A stretch of DNA of 64,000 nucleotides, from NCBI GenBank assembly GCA_025531455.1, contig JAMYHL010000123.1:1-64000 (forward strand), in the 5' to 3' direction. A program made the translations under genes and the position numbers. Below the pieces are notes generated by a model. The model was given only the letters and a program-made list of their open reading frames with translations. It had not been told where the DNA came from and ran no database searches. This stretch comes from Apiotrichum sp. Y4204. Its lineage: Eukaryota > Basidiomycota > Tremellomycetes > Trichosporonales > Trichosporonaceae. Of the stretch, positions 46,766 through 58,149 are shown one piece after another (position 1 is the first letter of the stretch; every line of letters begins with the position of its first letter).

Positions 46766-48381
46766 GGTGTAAGTAGGTGAAGGTGGGCGATGCTGGGAAC
46801 TTGGTGAATTGATGGAGGTTTGTGTCTCAGTTTATGTAGTTCTGTCAAAGTGGTGTTGGTTCTTTCGTGATATCGGCTCCATCGGAAAGTGGCCGACATC
46901 GCCTTCGGCATCTCCTTGTCAGGTGCCAAGACTTGCAGCTATTGCAGCTGCTTTGGAGAGCTTGCTCTTCATATCTGAGACATGTTGATCCACAAACCCA
47001 CTTTTGAATGACGCACAACAACAGCAGACCCTGGGTCCCAAACGTCAGTGGCAAGCCCACTACTAGCAAACATGCCGTACTGCCGGCACGAGCATGTGAG
47101 CATGTGGGCATGTGAGCATTCGATTCATCCTGAAATCATGGACCACCAACGCATAATAAAGTTTGTGCTAGTGTCGTCATCTCCGCACAGCTTCAGATCA
47201 GTCGCGAAGGGTAGGTCCATATATCCGCTGCGAGCCGGCGGAGCTTGCGGGATCGCAGACATGCTGATACTACTTGATCGAACAGGGAGATTCAGTGCAG
47301 AGTTGACCAGTGGTCTTGTTAAGCTTGTCAGGTTCCTGGAGGACATGTGCACAGGTCCACATGCATCGCCACTCGAACTGCGCGGTCGGAAAGACGGAAG
47401 TGTTTCATATCGATTAGATCTGGAAGTCGGATCTATGGACGCAACTCTACAACACTCCACCCCCTCGTCCTCGCTACCTGCCACTCGCAGCACGTCGGAT
47501 CCGGTTGTAAACTCCAAACAGGCAAGTACTGTACACAGCTCGCAGCTCTCTTCGACTCCAATGGAACCTTCCGCCGGACGCCGAACAGCAATAGGGGTCC
47601 ATCGACGACTTCATCACTGCCCATCGGGCTCAGAACAGTAGTGCTCGGAGGCACTAATCGACGGCTTCATCATTGCCTGGCGTCCCAGGCTCAGAAGGGC
47701 AGAAGAACTGCCTTTGGCTGTGAGGCCGCGACCACACCGAAGGAAATGGGAGATGTATAGAGCTGAAGGTGAAACTATGAGTGGAGACGATACATGACAA
47801 CGATGGGTAATGATGAGGTTTTGCTGTGGGTCTGACAAGCGGTGTACGTACTACTGTGATTACGGCGTGAGTGGTGACTACGGCTGGTGACTACGGGTGA
47901 GTGGTGGCAACAACAAGTGACTGGGACGTGGTTATGGCTGTGGCTGAAACGATAGTTGGAGAGAGGGCCCAGCTCGAAGCTCGGGGAGGGACGACCATCG
48001 AGCGAGTCCAATTTTCCATACTGTGGGTGCGCCTCTGGTTCAAGTCTGATTCCATCTCTTGACCTTCAAAGATACGTATACGAGAAGCACCTGATCAGTC
48101 CTGTTGCTGGTAGTGGTCTGTAGTTTGTGGTCCAATGTTGCGTATTTGTTGAGGTCTCCCTTCGATGGTGCGTCCTAGGGGAGAGGGATGTGGCAGCGGC
48201 GGTTCCACAGGTTGTGCACTGTTGCGAAATGCTCAGCACGGATCTGGTTTTACGTCGCAGACCACGACGGGTTTACGATACGTGACTGCATCCTACTATC
48301 CTGTAAGTATATATGTGGATCATAGCTTCAGTCGGAAGCAAACAGAGTCCAGAATGTCCTTGATGTGACTCGTAACACGCG
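46766..48381. other. Intergenic region, no supported gene
   Basis: The longest plus-strand frame (47048-47641) has its first ATG at 47072 and no domain. A diverged direct repeat with a 56-bp offset lies at about 47601 and 47657 (atcgacg-cttcatca-tgcc). Confidence 0.45.
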
Positions 48382-48717
48382 TTACAACATCGTGAGCGTT
48401 GCAGCGACTCCAAGCGCGACGACGACAACGGCAGTGAGCACCCTGTCGGCGGAGACGGCACACGCAGCGTTGGGCTTGTTCACGGCGACGGCAGGAGGCA
48501 CCGAGATTGTCTCGATGACCTCGATGGTGGTCGTGGTGGGAGGCGGCATGGTGGTCGACGGCGCGACGGATGTGTTGGAAGGCGCTGGCGAGCGCGACGG
48601 AGGGGGAGGCGCGTTCGGGTCAACCTCGCACACGAAGCGCGGGTCAAACTTGATGCCGATCCCGGCTCCGGCGATGGCGAGCGAGGGGAGGAGGGCCGCG
48701 AGGACGATGGCGCGCAT
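48382..48717 (-). CDS. Small secreted, probably GPI-anchored, Ser/Thr/Pro-rich protein
   Basis: 111 residues, one exon. A signal peptide is present (MRAIVLAALLPSLAIAGAG). The mature chain has two cysteines, then a Pro/Ser/Thr-rich region (NAPPPPSRSPAPSNT) that would be O-mannosylated. The C-terminus is a hydrophobic tail (LTAVVVVALGVAATLTML) with small residues before it, as expected of a GPI attachment signal. Basidiomycete yeasts carry many such small wall proteins. The ATG at 48717 is the first in frame, and no intron is needed. Confidence 0.75.
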   Translation of the reverse strand: MRAIVLAALLPSLAIAGAGIGIKFDPRFVCEVDPNAPPPPSRSPAPSNTSVAPSTTMPPPTTTTIEVIETISVPPAVAVNKPNAACAVSADRVLTAVVVVALGVAATLTML

Positions 48718-51146
48718 GACGGAGAATGCTACGAGGTGGGGAGGCAGGAGAGGGTGTAGAGGGAAGGAGCGACAAGCAGTGAGAGGAACGGGATGAGGAT
48801 GGGACTAAGAAGAAGAGAAAGACGAAGTTTTTTAAAGTCTGGTAACCACACGCGCTTTCAAGACTGAGAGGCTCGGCCAGAACGGCTCGCCAGAAATAGT
48901 GATGGAAACATGGGGGATTGAGGACGTGGGAACGATGGGAGCAAGAAGAGGGTACTGTGGATGGGGTGAGATGAGGATGTGTTGATGGTGGCTGCGAGTG
49001 ATGGGGCCCGAGGGTGTTACAGTGATCGGGATTGGGATCTGGAAAGGAAGTAAGAAGGGTGTGGGAAACGGGGATGGATGGCTGTGCACCATATGCGGCT
49101 ATGTGATGGCAAGAACCTGGGAAACCGAGGATGCTCATGAGGGTAGCGAGGAGCGCCAAGTGCATTAATGGTAACTAGTGAATGATGGATGAGGGCGCGC
49201 TCTGATGGGAAAGTACTGGGTGGGGGACATGAGACAAGAAATGGGAGGCGTGTGAGGAATGTGTCTCGGAGAGACGAGGTATGGCGCGGAGAGGAAATGA
49301 AGAGGTGGGAACATCCAGAGGATGGTGGCGCTGCGAATGCAAACGCGGGTTTCCAAAAATTATGCCTGATGCATGTGAAGACAAGAGAGTTCCAAAAATT
49401 ATGTCTACCTTTCACAAGGATGATGAGGACAAAACAGTGAAGTGACCAGTGATCAGTGGCGGTATCGGGCGGTATCGGTTTGGCTGGCGCCAAGGATCGC
49501 AAGGTGGCAAAAGGCGAAGCAGGGGCGAAGAGGCGTCGATGGACTGTAAAGGTGATGTGGGCGTGCGAGGTGATGGGGCAGGCGTGTGTAGACCAGGTGG
49601 TCTATCAGGCAGTTTGGTTTGTGAGTGGGAGACGAGAGATGACGGATGGCGACCGGGATAAAGACGGATCGAGGTCGAGACCTGGATCGTGGCGTGCGGG
49701 TGATCTGAAAGTAAGCAGTACTGTGTGTGGGACCAGGGCGCCGGACATGTCGGAGCTGTGTTGGATTATCGATATTCGGCAGTTGCAGGCAAGGTGGCGA
49801 GAAATGACTTGTGTGGCGGTGAATGACTGAGTAACTGTGTGCTGAGGCGTTCGTGTACTTTGGGAGGGTCGTTGCGTGCTGTGGTTGAATGAAAGGTGTG
49901 AACTAGCGATCGTGCTCGCGTCTTTAGGCGCAAACGAGGGCTGAGAACGAAGGAGACAGTAGCGAAACATGGTGTCGTGTAGCTCGGAAGTTAAGCAGAG
50001 ATCCATACAAGGATATCCCAGTTGGTGAAGGCGTCTGTTGTGTGTGTAGGCGTTATGTGTTATGTGACTGTGAAGGCGTATGTGAAGATTCAGGTGAAGA
50101 AGCAGGTTTAAGAGAGATGCAGGTAAAAATGCAGTTTTAAAAGTAATGTAATGTCTATGCAGTAGTGAGTTTAAAGTCCGCGCAGGTCGTGCCATGATGA
50201 AGGCCCTGGAACTGATACCCGTCGCAGGCAGCGGGCAGCGCGAACTGTACGTTGAGAGCACGTTTCCCCCACGCAGACTGTGGCCAAGGAGTCGATGTGC
50301 GGTCCAACCCCTCGGGGTCTTCGTCCTCGCCCATGTCAACAATCGCACCGGCACGGCGGGCGTTTCGGCCAACTTCACGTGCCGAGACCGGACAAGTCGC
50401 GGTCAGCCGGGCAGAGATGCGCAGCGAGCTACGCAGAGATCTGGAGTGACAAGGTCAAAGGCAGAGATGCGCGGCACTGGGGCCGGCACAGATCTGTGGT
50501 GAAAGGCGGTTGGGGATGGCGAGTGTGGTTGTGGTGGTGATAATGCTAGTTACGAGGTCGACAGGGGTGATGGTATGTAGAGTGGTGTGAGCGGCAGCGG
50601 GACGGTGGTGATGGTGATGGTGATGGTGATGGTGATGGCAGTAGTGGTAATGTTCAGAAGAGGCAGAGACAAACTGTGAGTGCCTTTTATCTCTGCGACG
50701 GCCCCAGCGAAGGCCCCGGTCTGTCGAGTAGGACGTTTGCTTCTGTCCTACAGTCAGCATGGGTTCGTGGGTTTCGAGGCCCCAGCGTGTGAGGTATGAG
50801 TGTCAGTCAGACGGCCGGCTTCTGCCAGTCGCTTCCTCAAGTTTCCAACCGAGTTTTAGTGTAACGCCAAGATCCATCCCGTGTCGTGCGCCAGGAATGA
50901 AAAGATGAGCCTCAACGTGTGACATGTTAGAGCAGGCGCATGCCACACAGAGGGCGCACACGGAAGATCTGGTCCAGGAACGGCTGTGCGTGGCAGTCAA
51001 TCAGGAGTGTTGTGTCATATCCGTCACATTATGTGTAGAATAGCCCAGCCAGTGGGCACGTCATCTGCGGCACTGTCTCCCTGGCTGCCCTAGTTATGTA
51101 TCGTTGGTCTTATTCCCGCATCCCTCTTGTCTCGGGTGCACAGGCC
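48718..51146. other. 2.4-kb region without a clear gene; one possible exon
   Basis: No gene with start, domain and end could be assembled. On the minus strand, about 50440-50155 shows a reading frame that starts after a cactccag acceptor and ends at a TAG. Its product includes VGRNARRAGAIVDMGEDED and a Trp/Gly-rich tail, which looks more coding than its neighbours. No 5' exon was found. A (GGTGAT)n run lies at about 50606-50638. A 14-base direct repeat (ttccaaaaattatg) occurs near 49350 and 49392. Confidence 0.4.
50606..50638. repeat. (GGTGAT)n microsatellite
   Basis: About five and a half units. On the minus strand it reads as a histidine run inside a short frame, which I regard as a by-product of the repeat. 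Confidence 0.75.
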
Positions 51147-53830
51147 TCAGAACTGCAAGATCTCCACAGCGCCGTCGCGCCGACGCTCGGTCTCGCGGAC
51201 GAGAATAATTCGCTCAGAGTCGATCAGCGGCACAGGTGAACCGCTGCCACGAATCGGGCGGGACACCTTGAGATATGGTAACCGCTCGCCAGTTACGATC
51301 TTCTGGTTGAGCAGGCGCCCTGTGGAGGGCGACTCCGTAGGTGACAGTACAAGCTCGATGCCGTCTACGTCGCCTTCAATTGCAGCGTCGTCGCGGTCTG
51401 CAGACGCAGGAAGGCGGTTAAGACGTGCTAGTCGTTCCTTGCGAACGCGCAATTGGTCGAAGTCGTACACGACCAGGTGTGTCACAAGCCGTGGTGGGGC
51501 CTGTGTGCGTGGAGATTCAATCAGACGCTCCTCAATGGTTACGAAGCGGTTCTGATAAACGTAGCACACCCAGTCTAATGTTAGTATGATATATTCACTG
51601 TCGGCTACCATCTGCACAGTACTCACTGGGCTCTGCCATATCCGGGCCCACCAATCGCGCGTGGGGAGCAATCTTCTCCCAAGAAATGACGGGTGCTGGG
51701 CGACTCCATGTCTCGCGAAGGAGCGGGCTCGTGGGTGCAGGGAGGTAGCGCAAGAGCGTCGACTTGAGCATAAAGAGCACATAGTGTGGCGGGTCAGCGT
51801 GCATGTGCATCTCGTGGCAATAAATGTCGAATATGACAAGGCCCGACTTTGGGTCAGGCGCGAATGGAGGCGGCGTGTGAAGTGGGTACTTTGCAAACTT
51901 TTGGCGCGGAGGGGGGTCGGTGCGCGCTCCCATCCGGACCGGCGCTACGCCTCGCATGAGGTCAAAGCGAAAGTGTGGCAGATCGATAGTTGCAATGTGC
52001 GTAGCAGTGAATGGGGTATCCGGAATCTCACCCTCCGGGAAGGCGTACAGCTCAAGGTGGTTGGTGAAGTCGACGTTAAGGTTGAGTGGCACATCAGGAT
52101 CATTTGGGTTCGCGTCGGCATTTGTGTCAAGGACTGAGCGCATTGTCGCAACCACAAACGAGGACGGAGTGAGAAGAACAAACGACGACCACGCAATGTC
52201 GCTGTCACGCGCAGACGCACGCTGTTGTGTGAGTAGGGCACAGTGCTGCAATGCTCGCTTAGAAGGCTCATGATACTCACCATAAGGGGTTTTCCGGCGC
52301 GCCAGTTCCATCCGGTCATGATGTTCCTGATGCTGTTCATGCGTAGGAGGATGAAGAGGCTGTCATCACAGATCTGGAAGTCGAGGGAGAACGAGGTGCG
52401 CGGAAGGCCAGTTGGCCATTGCAGAACAGGGTTGGCAGCCTCAGGATGGGGCTCGAAGGTGGAGAGCGAGAAGAGATGAACATACGCCACGTTGGTGAGA
52501 CCAGACGCTGTCTGCACATGAGTTCTGTTTATTAGCTTGAGCAACTATAGGCCATCGGACCACGCACCTCAGGGATACGAGCACGAGCAGATCTTGACCA
52601 GGATCGACCGCCATCTCCATGATTGTGAAGTTGAACCGCGCTTTACGGCGGATACCCATTGCCGATGGATCATTTGCGTTAATCACACCGGTTCCCAGCG
52701 CACCTTCCGGCAACGACGCAGACGCGTCCTCATCGTCAGAGGAGTCGTTGAACATGACCTCGCCATCCGCAGCAGAGCCGTCATTTGAGTCGTCTTCGTC
52801 ATCCGATGCGGAACCTTCCGACTCTGAGCCAAATACAACATCATCACCCTCGTCGAGGGAGTCCATGTCAGAGTCGGTTGCCCAGTCGTCGTCCAGCTCC
52901 AAGTGGTCGATAATCGTAGGGTGTTCGACGCCGTCAAGATTGTGGGTGGTCGTGAATTGTGGGTGTGTCGCCGGAAGAGGGCCACTGGCAACCAGGGCGA
53001 CTGGGGAGGACGTCGCGGAGCTAGGGCCCGCTTGGTTATCCTCGCCCTCGCCGGGCGCCTCATCCTCCCACTCATCAGCGGCACGTAGGTCGTATACCGC
53101 CATGTCACTGGTTCGGTCCCCACTAGTCGCAATTGAGCGAAGCAAAACACCCTCGAGGTACTCGTACAGGGATCCCTCGCCTTCGGCAAGCCTCATCGAG
53201 CTGGTGCTCGACGGTGCGAGATTGTGGAAGCGTGTAAGACGTTCACGCAGGGTGTTCAACATGCTTGCAGCTGTGGGAGGCACCTGATGAGGCATGTCTG
53301 GGCGTGCATACAGCGCAGCAGGGTTGAGGCGGAGCGAGGAAGCCATCAACGTGTGGTGCAGGTTGATCTGCGTTGACCCCGTCATCAACTCATTGACCGA
53401 CTTGCAGAGCTGTGCGGTGCGGCCACATCATGAACGGTATTGCGTTTAGGAGTTGAACATCAGATGAAGTTGTGTCAGCACGGGTACGATTAAGGTGACA
53501 ACGAGCAACACATCAACGTTAAAACACAGAGCCACCCCATAGCCCAGAATCCAACAACACCATAATCGAGAGCCACTATCAACCACTCACCCTAAAGCAA
53601 CGAGTGAGCTCCGCAAGATCGAGTCGTAAGAACACGATCTCAAGCACCTCCTCTGGCAATTCAAGGAACGCACAACGTCCACCAGGTATAGGTGTGTCGT
53701 ATGGCATAACTGGCCGGACGCGGGGCGGCGGCGAGGTGGAGCTGGGTGAAGACGACATGGAGCGAGGTGGAGAGATCGCAGGATACTGTCCGGGCATGTC
53801 CGGTGTCTCCGCGGCGAATTCGACGTCCAT
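51147..53830 (-). CDS. F-box protein with long acidic region
   Basis: Five exons (53830-53591, 53409-52579, 52511-52281, 52221-51627, 51574-51147) splice to 774 residues. The F-box lies at about 53-80 (FLELPEEVLEIVFLRLDLAE then LTRCFRLCKSVNELM), split by the first intron. Residues ~165-265 are very acidic and Ser-rich (DSLDEGDDVVFGSESEGSAS). The rest is a beta-rich domain with ARFNFTIMEMAVDPGQDLLV, LTNVAYVHLFSLSTFEPHP and a C-terminal LPYLKVSRPIRGSG. Similar beta-rich F-box proteins occur in other basidiomycetes, possibly as degenerate WD repeats. By family, it would recruit a substrate to an SCF ubiquitin ligase. The second intron's donor (gtatcc) is chosen because it keeps frame. Confidence 0.85.
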
Positions 53831-54311
53831 CTTGAAGTAGAAATGGCTGTGATGAATGCGTTACAATCAAAGACAAAGTGAGACGCGAGCGAGAGATGGG
53901 GGAGATTGAGACAGTCAAGCTTGGTAGCTCGGCGTGGGATGGGAATGTGGAGGAGGTGCACTGGTGCACTGGTGCGATCGGTGCGACAATCTTGAACCTT
54001 GGTTGTGGTGCACGACTGTTCAGAGTGGCGACAAGCCAGGCATGCAACGGAACCAGATGACATCAGGTATCAGGCCCTGCAAGGCCCTTGCAGGGCGGCC
54101 ACAAAGTCACAGCAGCCAAACGTGCCCAACAGATAAAGCACTGTTTGGTGCTGCTAATGCACTGATGCACGACTGGAAATTGATACAATTCAGAGGTAGG
54201 GCATAGATGAAGAAGTGTAAGTGTGGGATCTAGGTCTACAAAATGTACTTGTTACAGGCAACACAATCAATCCATGCAGCGGATCGACACGACTACACCG
54301 AGAGCAATCAC
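53831..54311. other. Gap between tandem minus-strand genes
   Basis: 3' flank of PSO2 and promoter of the F-box gene. I see no other feature. Confidence 0.5.
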
Positions 54312-57055
54312 TCTCACCACTGAAGGTCAGCTCGCTGTCTGCACAGAGGAAAGAACTCACATAGGTCTCATCACGGTATTCAACAACGCTTGGATGGCCA
54401 CGCTCCTTGCGTTTGGCCTTCTCCGCGGCCCATTTGTCAAACCTGCGACCAGTCAGCTCTCGATCAGCAGTAGTCATAATCCGTACCAGCTGCGCATTTT
54501 GAGACGACTGGGAGGTCAGCGCACACTCTGGAGTTGTCACTCACCTCTTCTCGCTGTGCACATTGACTGTGGCGATGATTTTGGTGTCTCCGGGAATAGA
54601 AAGAGCAAAGCAAGTGAGCTCAAAGAAGCTCGAGTGCTCAGAGTACGGCACACCTGCAGTGGTCAGCAGATGGAGTGCCTACGCCACGTACCAAACATCA
54701 TGATCTGACGTGAGCTCCCCCGAATGGGCCTGAGCGACACATCAGAGAAGCCGCGTGCCTGGTCGCGCTGGATGACAAAGTTAACATCCGGCAGCGTATT
54801 GGTTCCTGCTGGCGGGCGGTATGTCCATCCTGTCGGGCGAAAGGCGAGGATGCGAACAAAATGCGGTTTCAACGTATCGAGATACGGCTGCATGTGGTCA
54901 AGAGAGATTTGATTGAGGGGAACGATGTGCACTTGGCACTGGCGTAAGCTCCTATCCCCACCCAAAGCCTCACCTTTGTCGGGTCGTCACCCAGCATAGC
55001 ATGCAGTTCGGGATCATCTTGGCACATCAAAATGGCACGCTTCCTAGGGTTGCAATAAATCTTGGATCCGAGAGACTCGGCGATAGCTGACGGTGAGCTT
55101 CCAGCAAAAGGAGTCACTCACCTTTCACAATCCGCTCTTTACCAATAGAGTACGTTCCTACGAGAACTAAGGTCCTCCCAGCGGGTTTCGGTGCTTCCGC
55201 AGTGACGGGCGGCTCCTTCTTCACCAACCAGCCTTCCATCATGGCGGCAGATCGCTCTTGTGCAGCGAAGGCGACTTCAACGGGATGAAGAACAGGCTTC
55301 AGGTCCGGAAGCTCCAGTTTTACATCTTGGACTTCGTTCGCTTCATCGAGAGCTGGCTTGACATCGGCTTCGGGCTCTCCGGCGTTTTCCACCTTGACCT
55401 CGAGGTCCTTCAGATCCGGCTTGACATCGGCTTCGGGCTCTTCGGCGTTTTCCACCTTGACCTCGAGGTCCTTCAGATCCGGCTTGACATCGTCCATTGG
55501 GCCGTCTCCGCAGCCAAGCTCCTCCACTCCGACATCGGGATCAACGAGATCCTCCTCATCTTGTGCAACGCCGGGAACATCCTTCTCCTCACTAGCTTCA
55601 GTAGGGAGCTCATCGCCGAGAGCTGCTCGTCGTGCCAGTGCCGCACAAGCTTGAATGACCAATGGCTGTGGTGGGAAGCAATACTGAGGATTGAGGTAGG
55701 TGGTGTCCAAGTACACTGTGTCAACCTTGGCCCGTGCAACCGCTGGATGTAGCACGTGTCGTGGGCATCTGAGATCAGCCAATAGCCAAAGTCAGGATTT
55801 ACGCTCGAAAGTCCCCACAGTGCAGATAACGGAACACCCGCTTGCTGCCCACAAACGGCGAGCGAAACGTCGAGTCGCCAGCATTCACGGTTTGCGGACC
55901 TTCAAAAAGGAAGAGTGATGATCCTGGGCCTGTTGGTCAAAACTTTGCCAAAGGCTGTGACACTTACAATGGTTCGCCTCTATCAATGTGACGGTCACTC
56001 CGCCAGTGTTCGGGATCGTAAACGGTTCATCGTCACCAAGCCCATGCTGGTTGCGGTTAGATTGACAATTCACGAGTGTTACTTACGACCCATTGCGGTT
56101 CAACACCGAGCTTGTGTACAACCAAGTTAGCGGTAGTGTGGGAGCAGTAAATAGTGCCATGCTTCCACGCCTTGGAGAGATTCGTGTAATGGTCGGAATG
56201 TGCGTGTCTATTCGTCAGATGGAAACAAATCGAGTGTCCGTGGGACCCACGTAAGAAAATATGCTGTGACATTTGGGATGGCGCCGTATGCAAACGCGTC
56301 GACTGCAATGGGCATCCCAGTTAGGATCTGCGTGAGCTCAGTAGCTAGGAGTATGCGTACCTTGTAGAAAGGTGCCTTCCTCGGACCCCGGCGACCTCCA
56401 TCCCGCCGCTCATCGCTATCAGCTTCCTTCCACACCTCCTTCTCTTTATGCCCATTCATCAGAACAGAGAACGCGTTGGGGGCAGCTGAAGACACAGGCG
56501 GAGCAGGCTTTGGAAGGGACGGGGAAGATTCCAGTTTGTGAGTGATGGCAGTTATGGGCCGCCGATCCAGACATGCATTGACATGAGTCTCTGCCTGCTT
56601 GTCAGCTGCAGATTCATGCTCCTCCCGCTCACCGAGGGACCTGCCGTGAGCGGCGACTGGCAGATGGGGCACGCAGAGCTCGTAGAGTCGTCCTCCGCGG
56701 TTTCTGAATTCTTCCTCGAGCCTTTGCCAGATTGGACTGACCCCTCCATGAGCTGGATGTCGTTGTCCGGCTCTGCGGCTCGCCGACGCTTGGCTGGCGG
56801 TCCTTGTTCATCATCACTTATCACGACTGGATCAGACGCCGAACCAGGCCCTTCTTGAGCATTGCTGCGCTTCAACGGTGATGCTTCACCCCGGGCGTCC
56901 AATTGCCTCGTCCGGGAATCGCTGTCGCTAGTACTGCCTTGCTTTGTAGTAGGTTGGGATGGTTCGCCACCAGCCGCTGAAGATGCACCCGAGCGGAAGA
57001 AGTTGAGGATGCTGAAGGACTTTGTGGGCTGTTTGTCAGGTTTCTTTGGAGGCAT
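54312..57055 (-). CDS. PSO2: DNA crosslink-repair nuclease Pso2/Snm1
   Basis: Twelve exons (57055-56633, 56594-56361, 56327-56251, 56207-56087, 56046-55968, 55929-55803, 55768-55122, 55086-54974, 54938-54692, 54653-54545, 54442-54361, 54317-54312) give 754 residues. A PIP-like SFSILNFF lies at ~12-19. A SIM-like DPVVISDDE follows. The UBZ4 zinc finger is CPICQSPLTAGPSAETHVNAC. The metallo-beta-lactamase core has MPIAVDAFAYGAIPN, HAHSDHYTNL (metal motif), EANHCPGS and RYLHCGDF. The DRMBL end has the YSEHSSF motif. Pso2 digests DNA ends at interstrand crosslinks. Residues ~400-530 hold an acidic insertion with a tandem duplication, reported below. The last exon is two codons (Trp, stop); reading through instead would add about 56 residues to 54190. 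Confidence 0.93.
55367..55492 (-). repeat. 63-bp tandem duplication inside the PSO2 coding sequence
   Basis: Units at 55367-55429 and 55430-55492 differ by a single base near the start of the unit (ctctccgg versus ctcttcgg). Each encodes 21 residues with DLKDLEVKVENA and EPEADVKP. A third, more diverged DVKPALDEANEVQDVKLEL segment adjoins them. The near-identity points to recent expansion. Confidence 0.85.
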
Positions 57056-58149
57056 GGCCACGGAAGTCGAGAGTTATGTCAAGTTGACGAGGGATGTTTG
57101 ATTGCTCGATTGTTGGCTGTTGGTTTGGTGTCAAGATCTGCTATGTACTGACGTTTTGCACCAGTGGTGGTCATGATGGTGGCGGCCGGGCAGGTGAGTC
57201 AACCATCGTCATACGTCATGTTTTGGCTGTGAGGAAGCCAAAAATACGAGAATCCGATCCGGAGGGCAGGAGCTGGAACTCTCTGCTGCATGCTGCTCGG
57301 ATCTCCGTATCGCAGCTGCATCTGACACTCTGCCGCTGAGCACCTCCCAGATCACCATTGCCTCGCTCTCGTTATCATTCACTACGTCGGCATCATCACG
57401 CCAGTGGCGGACCACGCGATCTCGGCGACATCCGGCCATCCGGATATCCCGGTTGACTCAGGCGGGGTCGGGTTCCGGTGCCGGACTCGGTCACGATGGA
57501 ACAGACCATTGCTGAGCGCTTAGCTGTGTCAAGGCTAATTGTCCTAATCAAGGCTATTCCTGCGCATTTGAACAGGGCTTCTAACTCCAGTTACGTCATT
57601 TGTTTATTGTGGACATGCGGTTCGGCTCCGAGATCCAACCAACTGTGTGGGGTGCAATCGTATGGACTCGACTTTTTTTTAGTGCACCACGCGGGGCCAT
57701 CCATCGCAATCTCTGGAGCTCCGGCGACGTCGAGCATGCACGCTGCAGTCGAGGTTGGGGTCGAACGCGTTCTTATTTTTTTTTTTGGTACATTGGTCTT
57801 CTCAAATCTGCCGTCTTGACATTCCTCTATCTTGGAAGAACGAAACTAAGGGGAGGACTTGACTCAACTCGCCACTGTCAAAACAAGCCCATCGTGGACG
57901 CCAATCGAGCGCGATTTCTCTGGTTCCTGTCTCAGCGACCCATCCAACACAGAACCATCGCTGGATTGCGGCCTACGCGGATCGCTCGCTAGCCTTGTCC
58001 AGCTGACAGGTATCCTGTAGTCGACTCGACTCGCCGAAGCCTTCATCGTCTTTGACTTTTGAAAGTGCTGAAAAGGCATCGTCCCGACCTAGCGCCCGTT
58101 CTCCCCACTCACGACCACTTCCTATCTTATCACACTCGACAACTGTCTG
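57056..58149. promoter_or_regulatory. Divergent promoter of PSO2 and the ABCC transporter
   Basis: 1,094 bp between two start codons pointing away from each other. A T-tract lies at about 57777-57787, and an AGGGG stress-type motif at about 57850. No gene seen. Confidence 0.4.

Noticed and set aside
49965..50035. Segment resembling part of a 5S rRNA gene (gaagttaagcag)
   Set aside because: Only about 12-20 bases resemble the internal 5S region; the rest does not pair as 5S rRNA, so chance is more likely.
49605..50378. 257-codon minus-strand frame rich in His, Ser and Leu
   Set aside because: Starts with GTG and has a low-complexity composition; no homology recognised.
50600..50640. Poly-histidine coding run
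   Set aside because: It is the reverse reading of a (GGTGAT)n microsatellite and not supported by flanking coding sequence.
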